Assembly: GCA_963837285.1 (NCBI GenBank)
Contig: CAWIMS010000004.1
Location: forward strand, 62,001-126,000
Source: Planosporangium sp963837285
GTDB lineage: Bacteria; Actinomycetota; Actinomycetes; Mycobacteriales; Micromonosporaceae
DNA length: 64,000 bases
Direction: 5' to 3'
In this document: one piece after another, positions 30,558 through 38,666 of the stretch
Layout of the letters: every line of letters begins with the position of its first letter
Position numbering within the stretch: position 1 is the first letter of the stretch
Notes under the pieces: model-generated
What the model saw: only the letters and a program-made list of their open reading frames with translations
Databases searched by the model: none
Told to the model about the DNA's origin: nothing
Position numbers and translations under genes: made by a program

Positions 30558-33227
30558 TGACGGGCGCTCCAGGGTCAGGGCGAAGATGTGGGGGCGCGAA
30601 CCCGCGTCCGCCGCCAGGGTCACCGCGTCGACGTCCCGGCCGGCGTCGAGGGCGAGGACCCGATGGAAGACGCCGGCCGGCCGGTCGAGCGGGCCGGTGC
30701 GGGTGTGGATCTGCGCGGTCCGGACCGGGGCCGCATCGGCGGCCAGCCAGTCCGGCAGCGTGACCGGCAGCGTGACCGGCAGCGCGGCCGACCCGCCGCC
30801 GGCGTAGTGCACGGTCACCGTCCCCGAGGCGGCGCCGGCATCGCCGGCCCCGAGCACGTGCAGTCGGGTGTACCGGCCGGTGGGCACCGTGACGGTCTGG
30901 CCGGCCGGGACGACGTTGTTCGGGTCGCCCTCGCTGCCGTTGGCGAACCGGAACTCGATGCCGTCGCTCAGGACGTGGCCGGTCTGCGGCAGTTGGGCGG
31001 CCGGGTACGTGCGGCCGGAGCCGTCGAAGTCACCGGTACCCATGAAGAACTCATTGCTCATGGCAACGTTGTCGGACACGGTGGAGAGATCCACCGCCAC
31101 GGTCCGGGCCGCGCCGATCGGTGGCAGGCCCCAGCGGGGCGCCGGAACGGTCACCGGCACCGGCGCGACCGTGAGATCCGGGGTCACGCCCGCGGCGTGG
31201 ACCAACGCCGTCGCCCCTCGCGCCAGGTCGAGCTCGATCGTGCCGTCGCCGAGGTCGCGCCAGCCACGGGCACCGTGCACGGCCAGGGTGCCCACGATGC
31301 CGGTACGCACCCGGCACGGCGCGCCGGCCTCGGACCGGATGCGGACCCACCGCGTCACGCCACCCGACCGCACCGCGCTGACCAGGAACGCGCCCTGGGT
31401 ACGGAAGTCGTGCAGCGTCACGTCGGCCCACGCGGCCGGGACGGCGGGGAAGATCCGGATCACGTCACCCCAGCTCTGGCACAGCATGTCGTGCAGGGCC
31501 TGGGCGGCCGACAGCGGCGTCTCGATGACCGGGCCGGCCTCGTAGTACATCGTGTTCGGCTGGATGAACCGGGTGACCAGCTCGCGCAGGTGTCCCAGCG
31601 CGTCGTCGCCCCGGCCCAGCAGCGCGCAGATCGAGGCGGCGCCGGTGAAGCTGTACCCGCGCAGCGCCCCCTCGAAGCTGATCCAGTGCGCCAGCGAGCG
31701 CCCGATGAGCGTGCGGTCCCCGGTCACCTCGTACAGCGGGTACACCATCAGGAGGTGCGAGTAGTGCCGGTGCGACCTGGCGAACGGCACGCCCGCGCCG
31801 ATCATGTACCCGTTCCCGTCGACCGGGTAGTCGACGAGCGTGTCGAGCACCTGCTGCCAGCGGGCGGCGAGCGGATCATCGGGAGCGACCGCCAACAGGG
31901 TCCGGCAGCTCCACCGGATCAGCGCCAGGTCATAGGTGCAGTCCGGCGCGGTCCCGTACTCGGGCGAGAACGTCGGCGGCAGGTGCAGCCGCCCGTCCGC
32001 GCCCGGGTACAGGAAATGCAGGTAGTAGTTCATCGCCCGGCGCAGCAGCGGGAACAGGATGTCGCGCAGCACCGACTCGTCCATGCTGTGCCGGTAGTGC
32101 AGCCACACGTTGTGCAGTGCCCACGGCAGGTCGCCCAGCTCGGGGTCGGGCTTGTGCTCGCCCGGCACGGCCACATCCCCGGCGTCGTCGCAGAACATGT
32201 CGGTACTGCGCCGCAGCCCGGCGGAGTCGTGCCGGTACTCGGGGCGCAGGCCGCCGATCAGCCGGTCAACGTTGTCCGCGAGGGTACGCGGGATCGCGTC
32301 CAGCTCCAGGTGGTTGGAGCCGTTGACCAGCCAGTACTCGAGTTGCACGTTGAGGTTCCACCACACGCCCGGCCACGGCGTGGGCTCCAGCCACGGGCCG
32401 GTGGTCGCCATCACCGGTGCTTCGGCCCGCGCCGCCGAGGCGACCTTGTAGAGCTGGATCCAGTAGAAGCTCTGCAACACGCCGTCGGGTATCGAGAGGA
32501 AACTCTTCCGGTAGAAGGCGTGCCACCAGCGCCGGTGATCGTCCACAAGGGAGCCGGCGCGGACCGTTTCCACCGCCTCGGCCGAGGCGGTATCGGCCGG
32601 GAAGCTGTGCGCGACACTCAGCAACAGCGTCCGGTCGGCGGTCTCGCGGTGGGCGGTCGCGGTCTGGCCGCCGGCCACCATCGGCTGGGTCACCAGCGTG
32701 ACGCCGTCGGTTTCCGTCGTGACGGGATCCGGGTTGCGGATTAGCGCAGCCGGCGGCGGCTCGCGGACGACCCGGGGGCTCAGCGCCTCCGCCGGATGGA
32801 AGATCCACCGGAAGGTACCCTCGCCGCCGGTCGCGTGGACATCGACGCGCAGCAGTGACCGGTCGCTGTGGATCAGCGCGCGCAGTGTGATCTGCCCGAG
32901 ATCGGTGGTGACGGTACCGGTGACCTCGGCGTCCCAGAGGTGCAGCCGGAACTCGACGCCGGTGATCCGACCGGCCGGTTGGAGCGTGAGGTGCCCGACC
33001 GGCAGCCGGGCCAGGCCCCACTGGTCGCCGGCGATCTCCGGCCGGTGGTCCTGGACCTCGCTGTGCTGGACGGTGAAGCGGATCCCGGTCCCGTCCGGCT
33101 CGGCGTAGACGATCGAGCCGAGGAACCCGTTGCCCAGGAACGGCCCCTCGTACCAGGTCTTCGGCAGCCGGGCCCAGACCGGATCCTGCGCAGCGAGAAA
33201 ACCGGCCCAGTGCTCGTCGGTGTGCAT
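30555..33227 (-). CDS. GH95-like glycoside hydrolase with extra C-terminal beta-domain (paralogue 2)
   Basis: An 890-residue paralogue of the preceding enzyme, with the same order of blocks (WYEGPFLGNGFLGSIVYAEP, LPPTFSPEYGTAPD, SHRHYSHLLMVYPLYEV, ETPLSAAQALHDMLCQSWGD). It differs in two ways. No signal peptide is visible at the ATG (MHTDEHWAGFLAAQDPVWAR), so it may act in the cytoplasm. It also carries about 170 extra C-terminal residues (VDLSTVSDNVAMSNEFFMGT to the end) forming a beta-rich, probably sugar-binding domain. The two may split the work on one polymer, outside and inside the cell; that is inferred. Confidence 0.8.
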   Translation of the reverse strand: MHTDEHWAGFLAAQDPVWARLPKTWYEGPFLGNGFLGSIVYAEPDGTGIRFTVQHSEVQDHRPEIAGDQWGLARLPVGHLTLQPAGRITGVEFRLHLWDAEVTGTVTTDLGQITLRALIHSDRSLLRVDVHATGGEGTFRWIFHPAEALSPRVVREPPPAALIRNPDPVTTETDGVTLVTQPMVAGGQTATAHRETADRTLLLSVAHSFPADTASAEAVETVRAGSLVDDHRRWWHAFYRKSFLSIPDGVLQSFYWIQLYKVASAARAEAPVMATTGPWLEPTPWPGVWWNLNVQLEYWLVNGSNHLELDAIPRTLADNVDRLIGGLRPEYRHDSAGLRRSTDMFCDDAGDVAVPGEHKPDPELGDLPWALHNVWLHYRHSMDESVLRDILFPLLRRAMNYYLHFLYPGADGRLHLPPTFSPEYGTAPDCTYDLALIRWSCRTLLAVAPDDPLAARWQQVLDTLVDYPVDGNGYMIGAGVPFARSHRHYSHLLMVYPLYEVTGDRTLIGRSLAHWISFEGALRGYSFTGAASICALLGRGDDALGHLRELVTRFIQPNTMYYEAGPVIETPLSAAQALHDMLCQSWGDVIRIFPAVPAAWADVTLHDFRTQGAFLVSAVRSGGVTRWVRIRSEAGAPCRVRTGIVGTLAVHGARGWRDLGDGTIELDLARGATALVHAAGVTPDLTVAPVPVTVPAPRWGLPPIGAARTVAVDLSTVSDNVAMSNEFFMGTGDFDGSGRTYPAAQLPQTGHVLSDGIEFRFANGSEGDPNNVVPAGQTVTVPTGRYTRLHVLGAGDAGAASGTVTVHYAGGGSAALPVTLPVTLPDWLAADAAPVRTAQIHTRTGPLDRPAGVFHRVLALDAGRDVDAVTLAADAGSRPHIFALTLERPS

Positions 33228-33449
33228 CCGGCCATCCCTCGTTCTGGTCGCCCATCGAACCGGATAGGTCCGAGCTTTGGGGACGATTGACGACGCTAAA
33301 TAGTACGAGTGGCCAGGTCAAGTCGCTTTGCTGATCACGTGCAGATCGGATGATTCTCGCCGCTGGGGATTGCCTTCAAAAGATCGATCGAGTTGAATTT
33401 GCGGCTCGCAATCGACCCTATCCGTCTGAACCCGTCCTGGGAGGGCTCA

Positions 33450-35315
33450 ATGAGGCACAGGTGGTGGCGAACCGGAAGCCTTCTGGCATCCGGTGTGGTG
33501 GTACTTGGCCTGGTCGCACCGGGTACACCCGCGCAGGCAGACAACGCGCGGCACTGGCGGCTCGGCCCGCCCGGTGTCCGCGCCACGGGAACCGGTCCCG
33601 CCCCGGCGGCGGACCTCTCGCTCAGCCGGACCGGCGCGCTGTCGCTGATCGTTTCGCGAGGCGGAACCACGGTGCTCGAATCGTCCGCGCTCGGCATCCA
33701 GACCGCGGACGCCGACTTCCGTACCGGCCTGAAGTTCGAGGGGATCGCACAGCGTCAGGTACATGAGGAGTACTCGACGATGGTCGGCAAGCGCCGCCAG
33801 CACACGGCGGACGCGGCCGAGACGACACTGCACCTGTCCCGCAAGGGCAAGCGGCTCGACGTGGTGGTGCGGGTCGCCGCCGATGGCGTCGCGTACCGGT
33901 ACGTGCTGTCCGACGGCGGGTGGCACACGGTGACCGGCGAGTCGTCCGAGTACGCGATCCCGACCAGCGCCGACTCGTTCCTGCTCCCGTGGGACAACGG
34001 CCGGTCGGACTACGAGAGCATCCACAACCACAGCCTGGTCTCGGCGGCGGCACCCGGCGAGTACGGGTACCCGTCGCTGTTCCAGGTCGGCGACACGTGG
34101 CTGCTGGTCACCGAGTCGGACCTGGACCGGCGCTACGGCGGGTCGCGGCTGAACCTCGACGCCACCAGCCACCACTTCAAGGTGGCGCTGCCGGATGAGG
34201 CCGAGGTGTGGCAGGGTGCGCTGGCCACGCCGTGGCGCACGATGGTGATCGGCAGCCTGGCGACGGTGACCGAGAGCGATCTGGTGACCGACCTGGCGCC
34301 GCCGTCGAAGATCGCGGACACGTCCTGGATCAAGCCGGGTACCGCCGCCTGGTCCTGGTGGGCCGACGGCGGCAGCACCGGGAACCTCGACAAGCAGAAG
34401 GCGTACGTCGACTTCGCGAGCAAGATGGGCTGGCCGTACATCCTGGTCGACTCGGGGTGGAGCGCCGACTGGATGCCGACGCTGACCGCGTACGCGGCGG
34501 AGCGCAACGTCAAGATCTGGATCTGGGTACGCTGGCAGACCCTCGACCAGCCGAGCGAGATCGACCGGTTGCTTCCCCAGTACAAGTCCTGGGGTGTGGT
34601 TGGCTTGAAGATCGACTTCCCGGAGTCCGACGGGCAGGACCGGATGCGCTGGTACGACCAGATCTTCGCCGGCACCGCGAAGTACCAGCTCATGCTCAAC
34701 CTGCACGGTTGCACGATTCCCCGGGGCACCGAGCGGACCTGGCCGCAGGTGCTCGGCTTCGAGGCGGTCCGGGGCGGCGAGGGTACCCGGCCCAACCCGA
34801 CCCGGGTGCCGTACCCGACGACGCACTACACGACGCTGCCGTTCACCCGTAACCTCGCCGGCTCGATGGACTTCACCCCGGTGACGTTCAGCGGGGTACG
34901 CACGAACAGCGACGCGGCCGAGCTGGCCCTCGGGGTGATCTACGAGAACGGCATCCAGCACCTCTCCGACAGTCCGGCCAGCTACGACGCCCATCCGACG
35001 GCCGAGCAGCTGCTCAAGGTCCTGCCGTCGGTGTGGGACGAGACCAAGCTGATCGACGGGCAGCCGGCGGATCGCGTGGTACTGGCCCGGCGCAACAGCG
35101 ACAGCTGGTTCGTGGGCGGGGCGGTGTCCGGCCCGGCGCGGACCCTGACCGTGCCGTTGTCGTTCCTCGGCGGCGGTACCTGGGTGGCCGACCTGTACCA
35201 CGACGGCGCCGACAACCGGGCCATGCTGCTGGACACGAGCACCGTAACGCCGGACGGCACGATCTCCGTACCCGTCCTGCAGGACGGCGGCTTCGCCCTC
35301 CACCTCCACCACTAG
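33450..35315 (+). CDS. Secreted glycoside hydrolase family 97 enzyme
   Basis: A 621-residue exported enzyme. The signal peptide is LLASGVVVLGLVAPGTPAQA; the ATG at 33450 has GGGAGGG just upstream. The N-terminal beta-super-sandwich (SLSRTGALSLIVSRGGTTVL) precedes a TIM barrel with GTAAWSWWADGG, YILVDSGWSADWM and WGVVGLKIDFPESDGQ, and a C-terminal beta-domain. GH97 contains inverting alpha-glucosidases and retaining alpha-galactosidases. The Asp in GLKIDF sits at the nucleophile position of the retaining group, so alpha-galactosidase activity is more likely (inference). It is divergent from paralogue 2 across 222 bp that should hold both promoters. Confidence 0.88.
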   Translation: MRHRWWRTGSLLASGVVVLGLVAPGTPAQADNARHWRLGPPGVRATGTGPAPAADLSLSRTGALSLIVSRGGTTVLESSALGIQTADADFRTGLKFEGIAQRQVHEEYSTMVGKRRQHTADAAETTLHLSRKGKRLDVVVRVAADGVAYRYVLSDGGWHTVTGESSEYAIPTSADSFLLPWDNGRSDYESIHNHSLVSAAAPGEYGYPSLFQVGDTWLLVTESDLDRRYGGSRLNLDATSHHFKVALPDEAEVWQGALATPWRTMVIGSLATVTESDLVTDLAPPSKIADTSWIKPGTAAWSWWADGGSTGNLDKQKAYVDFASKMGWPYILVDSGWSADWMPTLTAYAAERNVKIWIWVRWQTLDQPSEIDRLLPQYKSWGVVGLKIDFPESDGQDRMRWYDQIFAGTAKYQLMLNLHGCTIPRGTERTWPQVLGFEAVRGGEGTRPNPTRVPYPTTHYTTLPFTRNLAGSMDFTPVTFSGVRTNSDAAELALGVIYENGIQHLSDSPASYDAHPTAEQLLKVLPSVWDETKLIDGQPADRVVLARRNSDSWFVGGAVSGPARTLTVPLSFLGGGTWVADLYHDGADNRAMLLDTSTVTPDGTISVPVLQDGGFALHLHH

Positions 35316-35330
35316 CCCCAGCGTATGCCT

Positions 35331-35395
35331 CGTCGATCTAGGACGAATGGTGGGACGCAACGGGCAAAGCGGCCACCATTCTTCCTAGATCGGCG
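35331..35395. repeat. Palindromic repeat family A, copy 4
   Basis: 23-bp arms at 35331-35353 and 35373-35395 have two mismatches. The copy is 15 bp after the GH97 stop and upstream of the kinase gene on the same strand. Confidence 0.92.
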
Positions 35396-35454
35396 GGCAC
35401 GGGATCTGCGCAAGGTATTGCTCTGCTCCGATGCCTGCGGAATAGTCACTTTTC

Positions 35455-36576
35455 GTGTCGTGGCTGCCGATGGGGACCGCCATTCTCGGGCGGTACACCC
35501 TCATGGGCCCGATCGGCCACGGCGGGATGGCGGTCGTCTACCAGGCAGCCGACGCCGAGCGCGGCGAGCCGGTAGCGCTCAAGATGCTCGCGCCGACCCT
35601 GGCCGCCGACCCGCGCGCCCGCGACAAGGTGCGGCTGGAGGCGATGATCACCGATCGGCTCCGCCACCCGTGCGTGCCGAGGGTGTACGACGTGGGCGAC
35701 GCGCCGCTGCCGGACGGCACCACGGTCCCGTACATGGCAATGGAGTTGCTGACCGGGGTGGTCCTCGCCGGCCGGCTCGTGGGTGGTCCGCTGCACTGGC
35801 GGGAGGCGGTGGCCACGGCGGCGCGGATCGCCGACGTGCTCGCGGTCGCGCACCGGCGGGGCATCGTGCACCGCGACCTCACCCCGGCCAACGTCATGCT
35901 GACCCCGGCCGGCGTGAAGATCATCGACTTCGGCGTGGCGGCGCGGGTGGTCGAGCCGCAACTCGCGGCCGACGCCCGGGTGACCGCGGACGCGCATTCC
36001 CTGGCCCGGACGACCGGCGAGATCCGCTCGCCGCTGACGGCCGGCCGTGGGGGGCCCGGCGGCCGGACGCGCGGCGAGGCGGCCGGCCGGACGCGCGGCG
36101 AGGCGGCCGGCCGGGCACGCGGCGAGGCGGCCGGCCGGCATCAGCGCGCTGACGAGTGCGGCACCGGTCGCCGGCGGGTCGGGGCGCACACCGCCGCCGC
36201 GCGAGCCCGGGATACCGGCCCTCGACACAGCGCCGACCGAGCCGACTGGGACGGCCCGACCGAGTCGTACCCGACGCCGTCCGACGCCGGCTCGGTCACC
36301 GATCCCGCCGACGACGTGTACGCGCTCGGCGTCCTGCTCTACCAGATGTTGACCGGCAGCTCCCCGTACCCGTCGATGAGCCCCACCGCCCTGCTGTCGC
36401 CGAACCGCTTCCGCTGCGCCGCACCGACGCCGGTTCTTCTCGTTCCGAACATGCCGCGCGAGGTGGCCGACATTTGCCGATCATGCATGGGCAAGCGACC
36501 GGCCGACCGGCCGACCGCCTCGACCGCGGCGCTGGCGTTGTGGTCGGTGCTCGATCACGCGTCCACATGCGCGTGA
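35455..36576 (+). CDS. Serine/threonine protein kinase with repeat-filled activation segment
   Basis: A 373-residue Hanks-type kinase. The Gly-loop GPIGHGGMAVVY, VALKM lysine (K43), alpha-C Glu (E63), HRDLTPAN (D141, N146) and DFG (D158) are all present, so ATP binding looks intact. The activation segment is abnormal. From DFG to the subdomain IX motif DDVYALGVLLYQML it spans about 125 residues instead of about 35, contains three GRTRGEAA-type repeats (24-bp units at 36061-36132), and lacks an APE motif. There is no transmembrane helix or sensor domain. GTG start; an ATG at 35470 is possible. Substrate and activity are uncertain. Confidence 0.8.
   Translation: MSWLPMGTAILGRYTLMGPIGHGGMAVVYQAADAERGEPVALKMLAPTLAADPRARDKVRLEAMITDRLRHPCVPRVYDVGDAPLPDGTTVPYMAMELLTGVVLAGRLVGGPLHWREAVATAARIADVLAVAHRRGIVHRDLTPANVMLTPAGVKIIDFGVAARVVEPQLAADARVTADAHSLARTTGEIRSPLTAGRGGPGGRTRGEAAGRTRGEAAGRARGEAAGRHQRADECGTGRRRVGAHTAAARARDTGPRHSADRADWDGPTESYPTPSDAGSVTDPADDVYALGVLLYQMLTGSSPYPSMSPTALLSPNRFRCAAPTPVLLVPNMPREVADICRSCMGKRPADRPTASTAALALWSVLDHASTCA
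36061..36132. repeat. 24-bp tandem repeat, 3 units, inside the kinase gene
   Basis: Three units of GGCCGGACGCGCGGCGAGGC+GGCC (36061-36084, 36085-36108, 36109-36132; the third has two changes). They encode the repeated GRTRGEAA in the kinase activation segment. Unit length is a multiple of three. Confidence 0.93.
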
Positions 36577-36649
36577 GTGGCGATTTCCGGTAGGTTGGCG
36601 GTTCGCGTACCCCCCCGGTCACGCGTGCCCCGGAAGGCCGTGTACAGGA

Positions 36650-37372
36650 ATGACCTTGCCTATGTCAGAGATCTCGGGCGACACCAATTTGCAGTCCGAG
36701 GTGCTCGAAGACCTCACTGACGCCGTCAACTACCAGCGCTGGCTCGCCGATCTCACCCGTCCGCACCTGGGCGAGAATCCGATCGAGCTGGGCGGCGGCA
36801 TCGGCGACTACGCCGCCGCCTGGCTCAGCACGGTTCCCCGCATCACGGTCACCGAAGCCGACGACTCACGCTTCAAGGTGCTGTCCGAGCGGTTCGTCGA
36901 CGACGAGCGGGTGACCGTGCGCCAGCTGTTCCTGCCGGCGTCGGAGCAGGCCGAGCACAGCGCCGCGGTCGCCCTCAACGTGCTGGAACACCTCGAAGAC
37001 GACGTCCTGGCGCTGCGTTCGGTCGCCCGGCTGGTGCGGCCGGGGGGCGCGATCGTGCTGATCGTTCCGGCGTTCCCGTTCGCGATGAGCCGGTTCGACC
37101 GCAGCATCGGGCACTTCCGCCGGTACACGGTGGGCTCGCTGCGGGCGGCGCTGGAGGGGGCCGGCCTGCACGTCGAGCAGGTCCGCTACATCAACCCGAT
37201 CGGCCTGGTGAACTGGTACCTTGCCTGCCGCCTGCTGCGGATGACCCCGCGGAACGGGGTCCTGCTGCGCGCGTACGACCGGCTGGTGGTGCCGTTGGCG
37301 CGCCGGTTGGAGCGGGGTTGGCGGCCGCCGTTCGGTCAATCGGTCTTCGCGGTGGCGCGCTCTGCGGGTTAA
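36650..37372 (+). CDS. Class I SAM-dependent methyltransferase
   Basis: A 240-residue methyltransferase. Motif I is IELGGGIGDYAAAWL, with the acidic end of strand 2 in VTEADDSRF. The motif IV region is VALNVLEHLEDDVLALRSVA, followed by LVRPGGAIVLIVP. The C-terminal part (HFRRYTVGSLRAALEGAGLH, PIGLVNWYLACRLL) matches enzymes often found in polysaccharide or lipid loci. The acceptor substrate is unknown. It stands alone between the kinase and the chitosanase gene. Confidence 0.85.
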   Translation: MTLPMSEISGDTNLQSEVLEDLTDAVNYQRWLADLTRPHLGENPIELGGGIGDYAAAWLSTVPRITVTEADDSRFKVLSERFVDDERVTVRQLFLPASEQAEHSAAVALNVLEHLEDDVLALRSVARLVRPGGAIVLIVPAFPFAMSRFDRSIGHFRRYTVGSLRAALEGAGLHVEQVRYINPIGLVNWYLACRLLRMTPRNGVLLRAYDRLVVPLARRLERGWRPPFGQSVFAVARSAG

Positions 37373-37393
37373 CGCAATAAACGGGCGTCTATA

Positions 37394-37422
37394 TTGACGG
37401 TTGTTTTTGAGGTAAGTATGGT
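37394..37422 (+). promoter_or_regulatory. Promoter of the chitosanase gene
   Basis: TTGACG at 37394-37399 and TATGGT at 37417-37422 are 17 bp apart, a good vegetative sigma-70-type promoter. The expected start of transcription is near 37429, just before the palindrome at 37430. Confidence 0.7.
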
Positions 37423-37429
37423 CACGCAT

Positions 37430-37454
37430 CAATAGACAAGAAGCTTGCCTATTG
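37430..37454. promoter_or_regulatory. Operator-like palindrome before the chitosanase gene
   Basis: CAATAGACAA (37430-37439) and TTGCCTATTG (37445-37454) form 10-bp arms with one mismatch and a 5-bp spacer. The site starts at the predicted transcription start and ends just before the ribosome site (AGAGG at 37458-37462). That is where a repressor would block transcription, or an RNA hairpin could mask the leader. Confidence 0.6.
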
Positions 37455-37467
37455 AATAGAGGTGATC

Positions 37468-38577
37468 ATGCGGAAGAAGCGGCTATTGATCGCCGCGGCC
37501 ATTACGGCCGCATTCGGCGCCGCCGTGCTCGTGCCGCTTGCCGCCGCCAACGCCGCTACGACGTCGTACGAGGCAGAGGCTTCGGGCAACACGCTCGCCG
37601 GGGGTGCCGCCGCCGGGACGTGTAGCGCCTGCTCCGGTGGCAGCCGGGTGCGCTTCGTCGGCAACAACAAGGGCACCCTCCAGTTCAACGGGGTGACCGG
37701 GACCGCGGGCAGCGCGACGGTGACGATCGCGTACGTCAACGGTGGCGCCACCCGCACCGGCCAGATGAGCGTCAACGGCGCAGCCGGCACCACGCTCAGC
37801 TTCGCCACCACGGGAAGCTGGAACACCGTGGGCACGGTGAACGCCACCGTGACGCTGAAGGACGGCGCCAACACGATCAAGTTCTCCAGCAACAGCGGAT
37901 GGGCACCTGACTTCGACCGGATCACCGTCGATACCGGTGGCGCCCCGCCGACCTCGCCGCCGCCCAGCACTCCGGGTGGAGGGGGCGCGCCGACCGCGGC
38001 CGAACTGCTGGCCAAGGTCACCACGTGCAACCAGATCTCCAACGGCCTCTACAAGACCGACAGCGAGAACTCGGCGACCGTCAAGGTCTGCGACAAGACC
38101 GGCGCGGTGTTCTGGAAAGCCGACATGGACATCGACTGTGACGGCATCCGTACCTCGCAGTGCAACGAGAACACCGACTGCTGCTTCCAGCCGGACACCG
38201 CGTTCCACGACTCGAAGGGCAAGCCGCTGAACGCGGCCCAGTTGCCGTACGTCGTGGTGCCGAGCGAGAGCAACATCTGGAAGTACCACGCGACGTCCGG
38301 CATCAGCGGTGGTGCCGTGGTGGCGGTGATCTACAACAACCAGGTCGAATATGCCGTGGTCGGTGATACCGGGCCGACCCAGATCATCGGCGAGGCCTCG
38401 TACGCCACCGCCAATGCGCTGGGCATCGATCCGGACCCGAGCAACGGCGGTACCGACAGCGGCGTCACGTACATCGTCTTCAAGGGATCCGGCGCGGTGG
38501 TCTCTCCGATCGAGAACCACGGTGCCGCGGTCACCAAGGGCGAGACGCTGGCCCGCCAGTTCGTCAACCAAAACTAG
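37468..38577 (+). CDS. Secreted GH75 chitosanase with N-terminal CBM35-like domain
   Basis: A 369-residue exported endo-chitosanase. The signal peptide runs to about residue 30 (MRKKRLLIAAAITAAFGAAV, then AANA). A CBM35-like domain follows (YEAEASGNTLAGG to DFDRITVD), then a Pro/Gly linker and a GH75 catalytic domain (about 175-369). GH75 hallmarks are VFWKADMDIDCDG, QPDTAFHDSKGKPLNA, LPYVVVPSESNIW and VVGDTGPTQIIGEASYATA; the Asp of the first and Glu of the last are the expected acids. The ATG at 37468 follows AGAGG at 5 bp; a GTG at 37462 is less likely. It degrades chitosan outside the cell. Confidence 0.93.
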   Translation: MRKKRLLIAAAITAAFGAAVLVPLAAANAATTSYEAEASGNTLAGGAAAGTCSACSGGSRVRFVGNNKGTLQFNGVTGTAGSATVTIAYVNGGATRTGQMSVNGAAGTTLSFATTGSWNTVGTVNATVTLKDGANTIKFSSNSGWAPDFDRITVDTGGAPPTSPPPSTPGGGGAPTAAELLAKVTTCNQISNGLYKTDSENSATVKVCDKTGAVFWKADMDIDCDGIRTSQCNENTDCCFQPDTAFHDSKGKPLNAAQLPYVVVPSESNIWKYHATSGISGGAVVAVIYNNQVEYAVVGDTGPTQIIGEASYATANALGIDPDPSNGGTDSGVTYIVFKGSGAVVSPIENHGAAVTKGETLARQFVNQN

Positions 38578-38584
38578 CCCGCTA

Positions 38585-38659
38585 GATCGGCACAACTTCC
38601 CGGAACGAGTGGTCTCGGAGGTCCCCCGAGACCACAACTTCCGGGAAGTTGTGCCGATC
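38585..38659. repeat. Palindromic repeat family B, copy 4
   Basis: 34-bp arms at 38585-38618 and 38626-38659 have three adjacent mismatches. The copy lies between the convergent chitosanase gene and the 1475-residue sensor gene, and fills almost the whole gap. Confidence 0.92.
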
Positions 38660-38666
38660 AAGCCGC

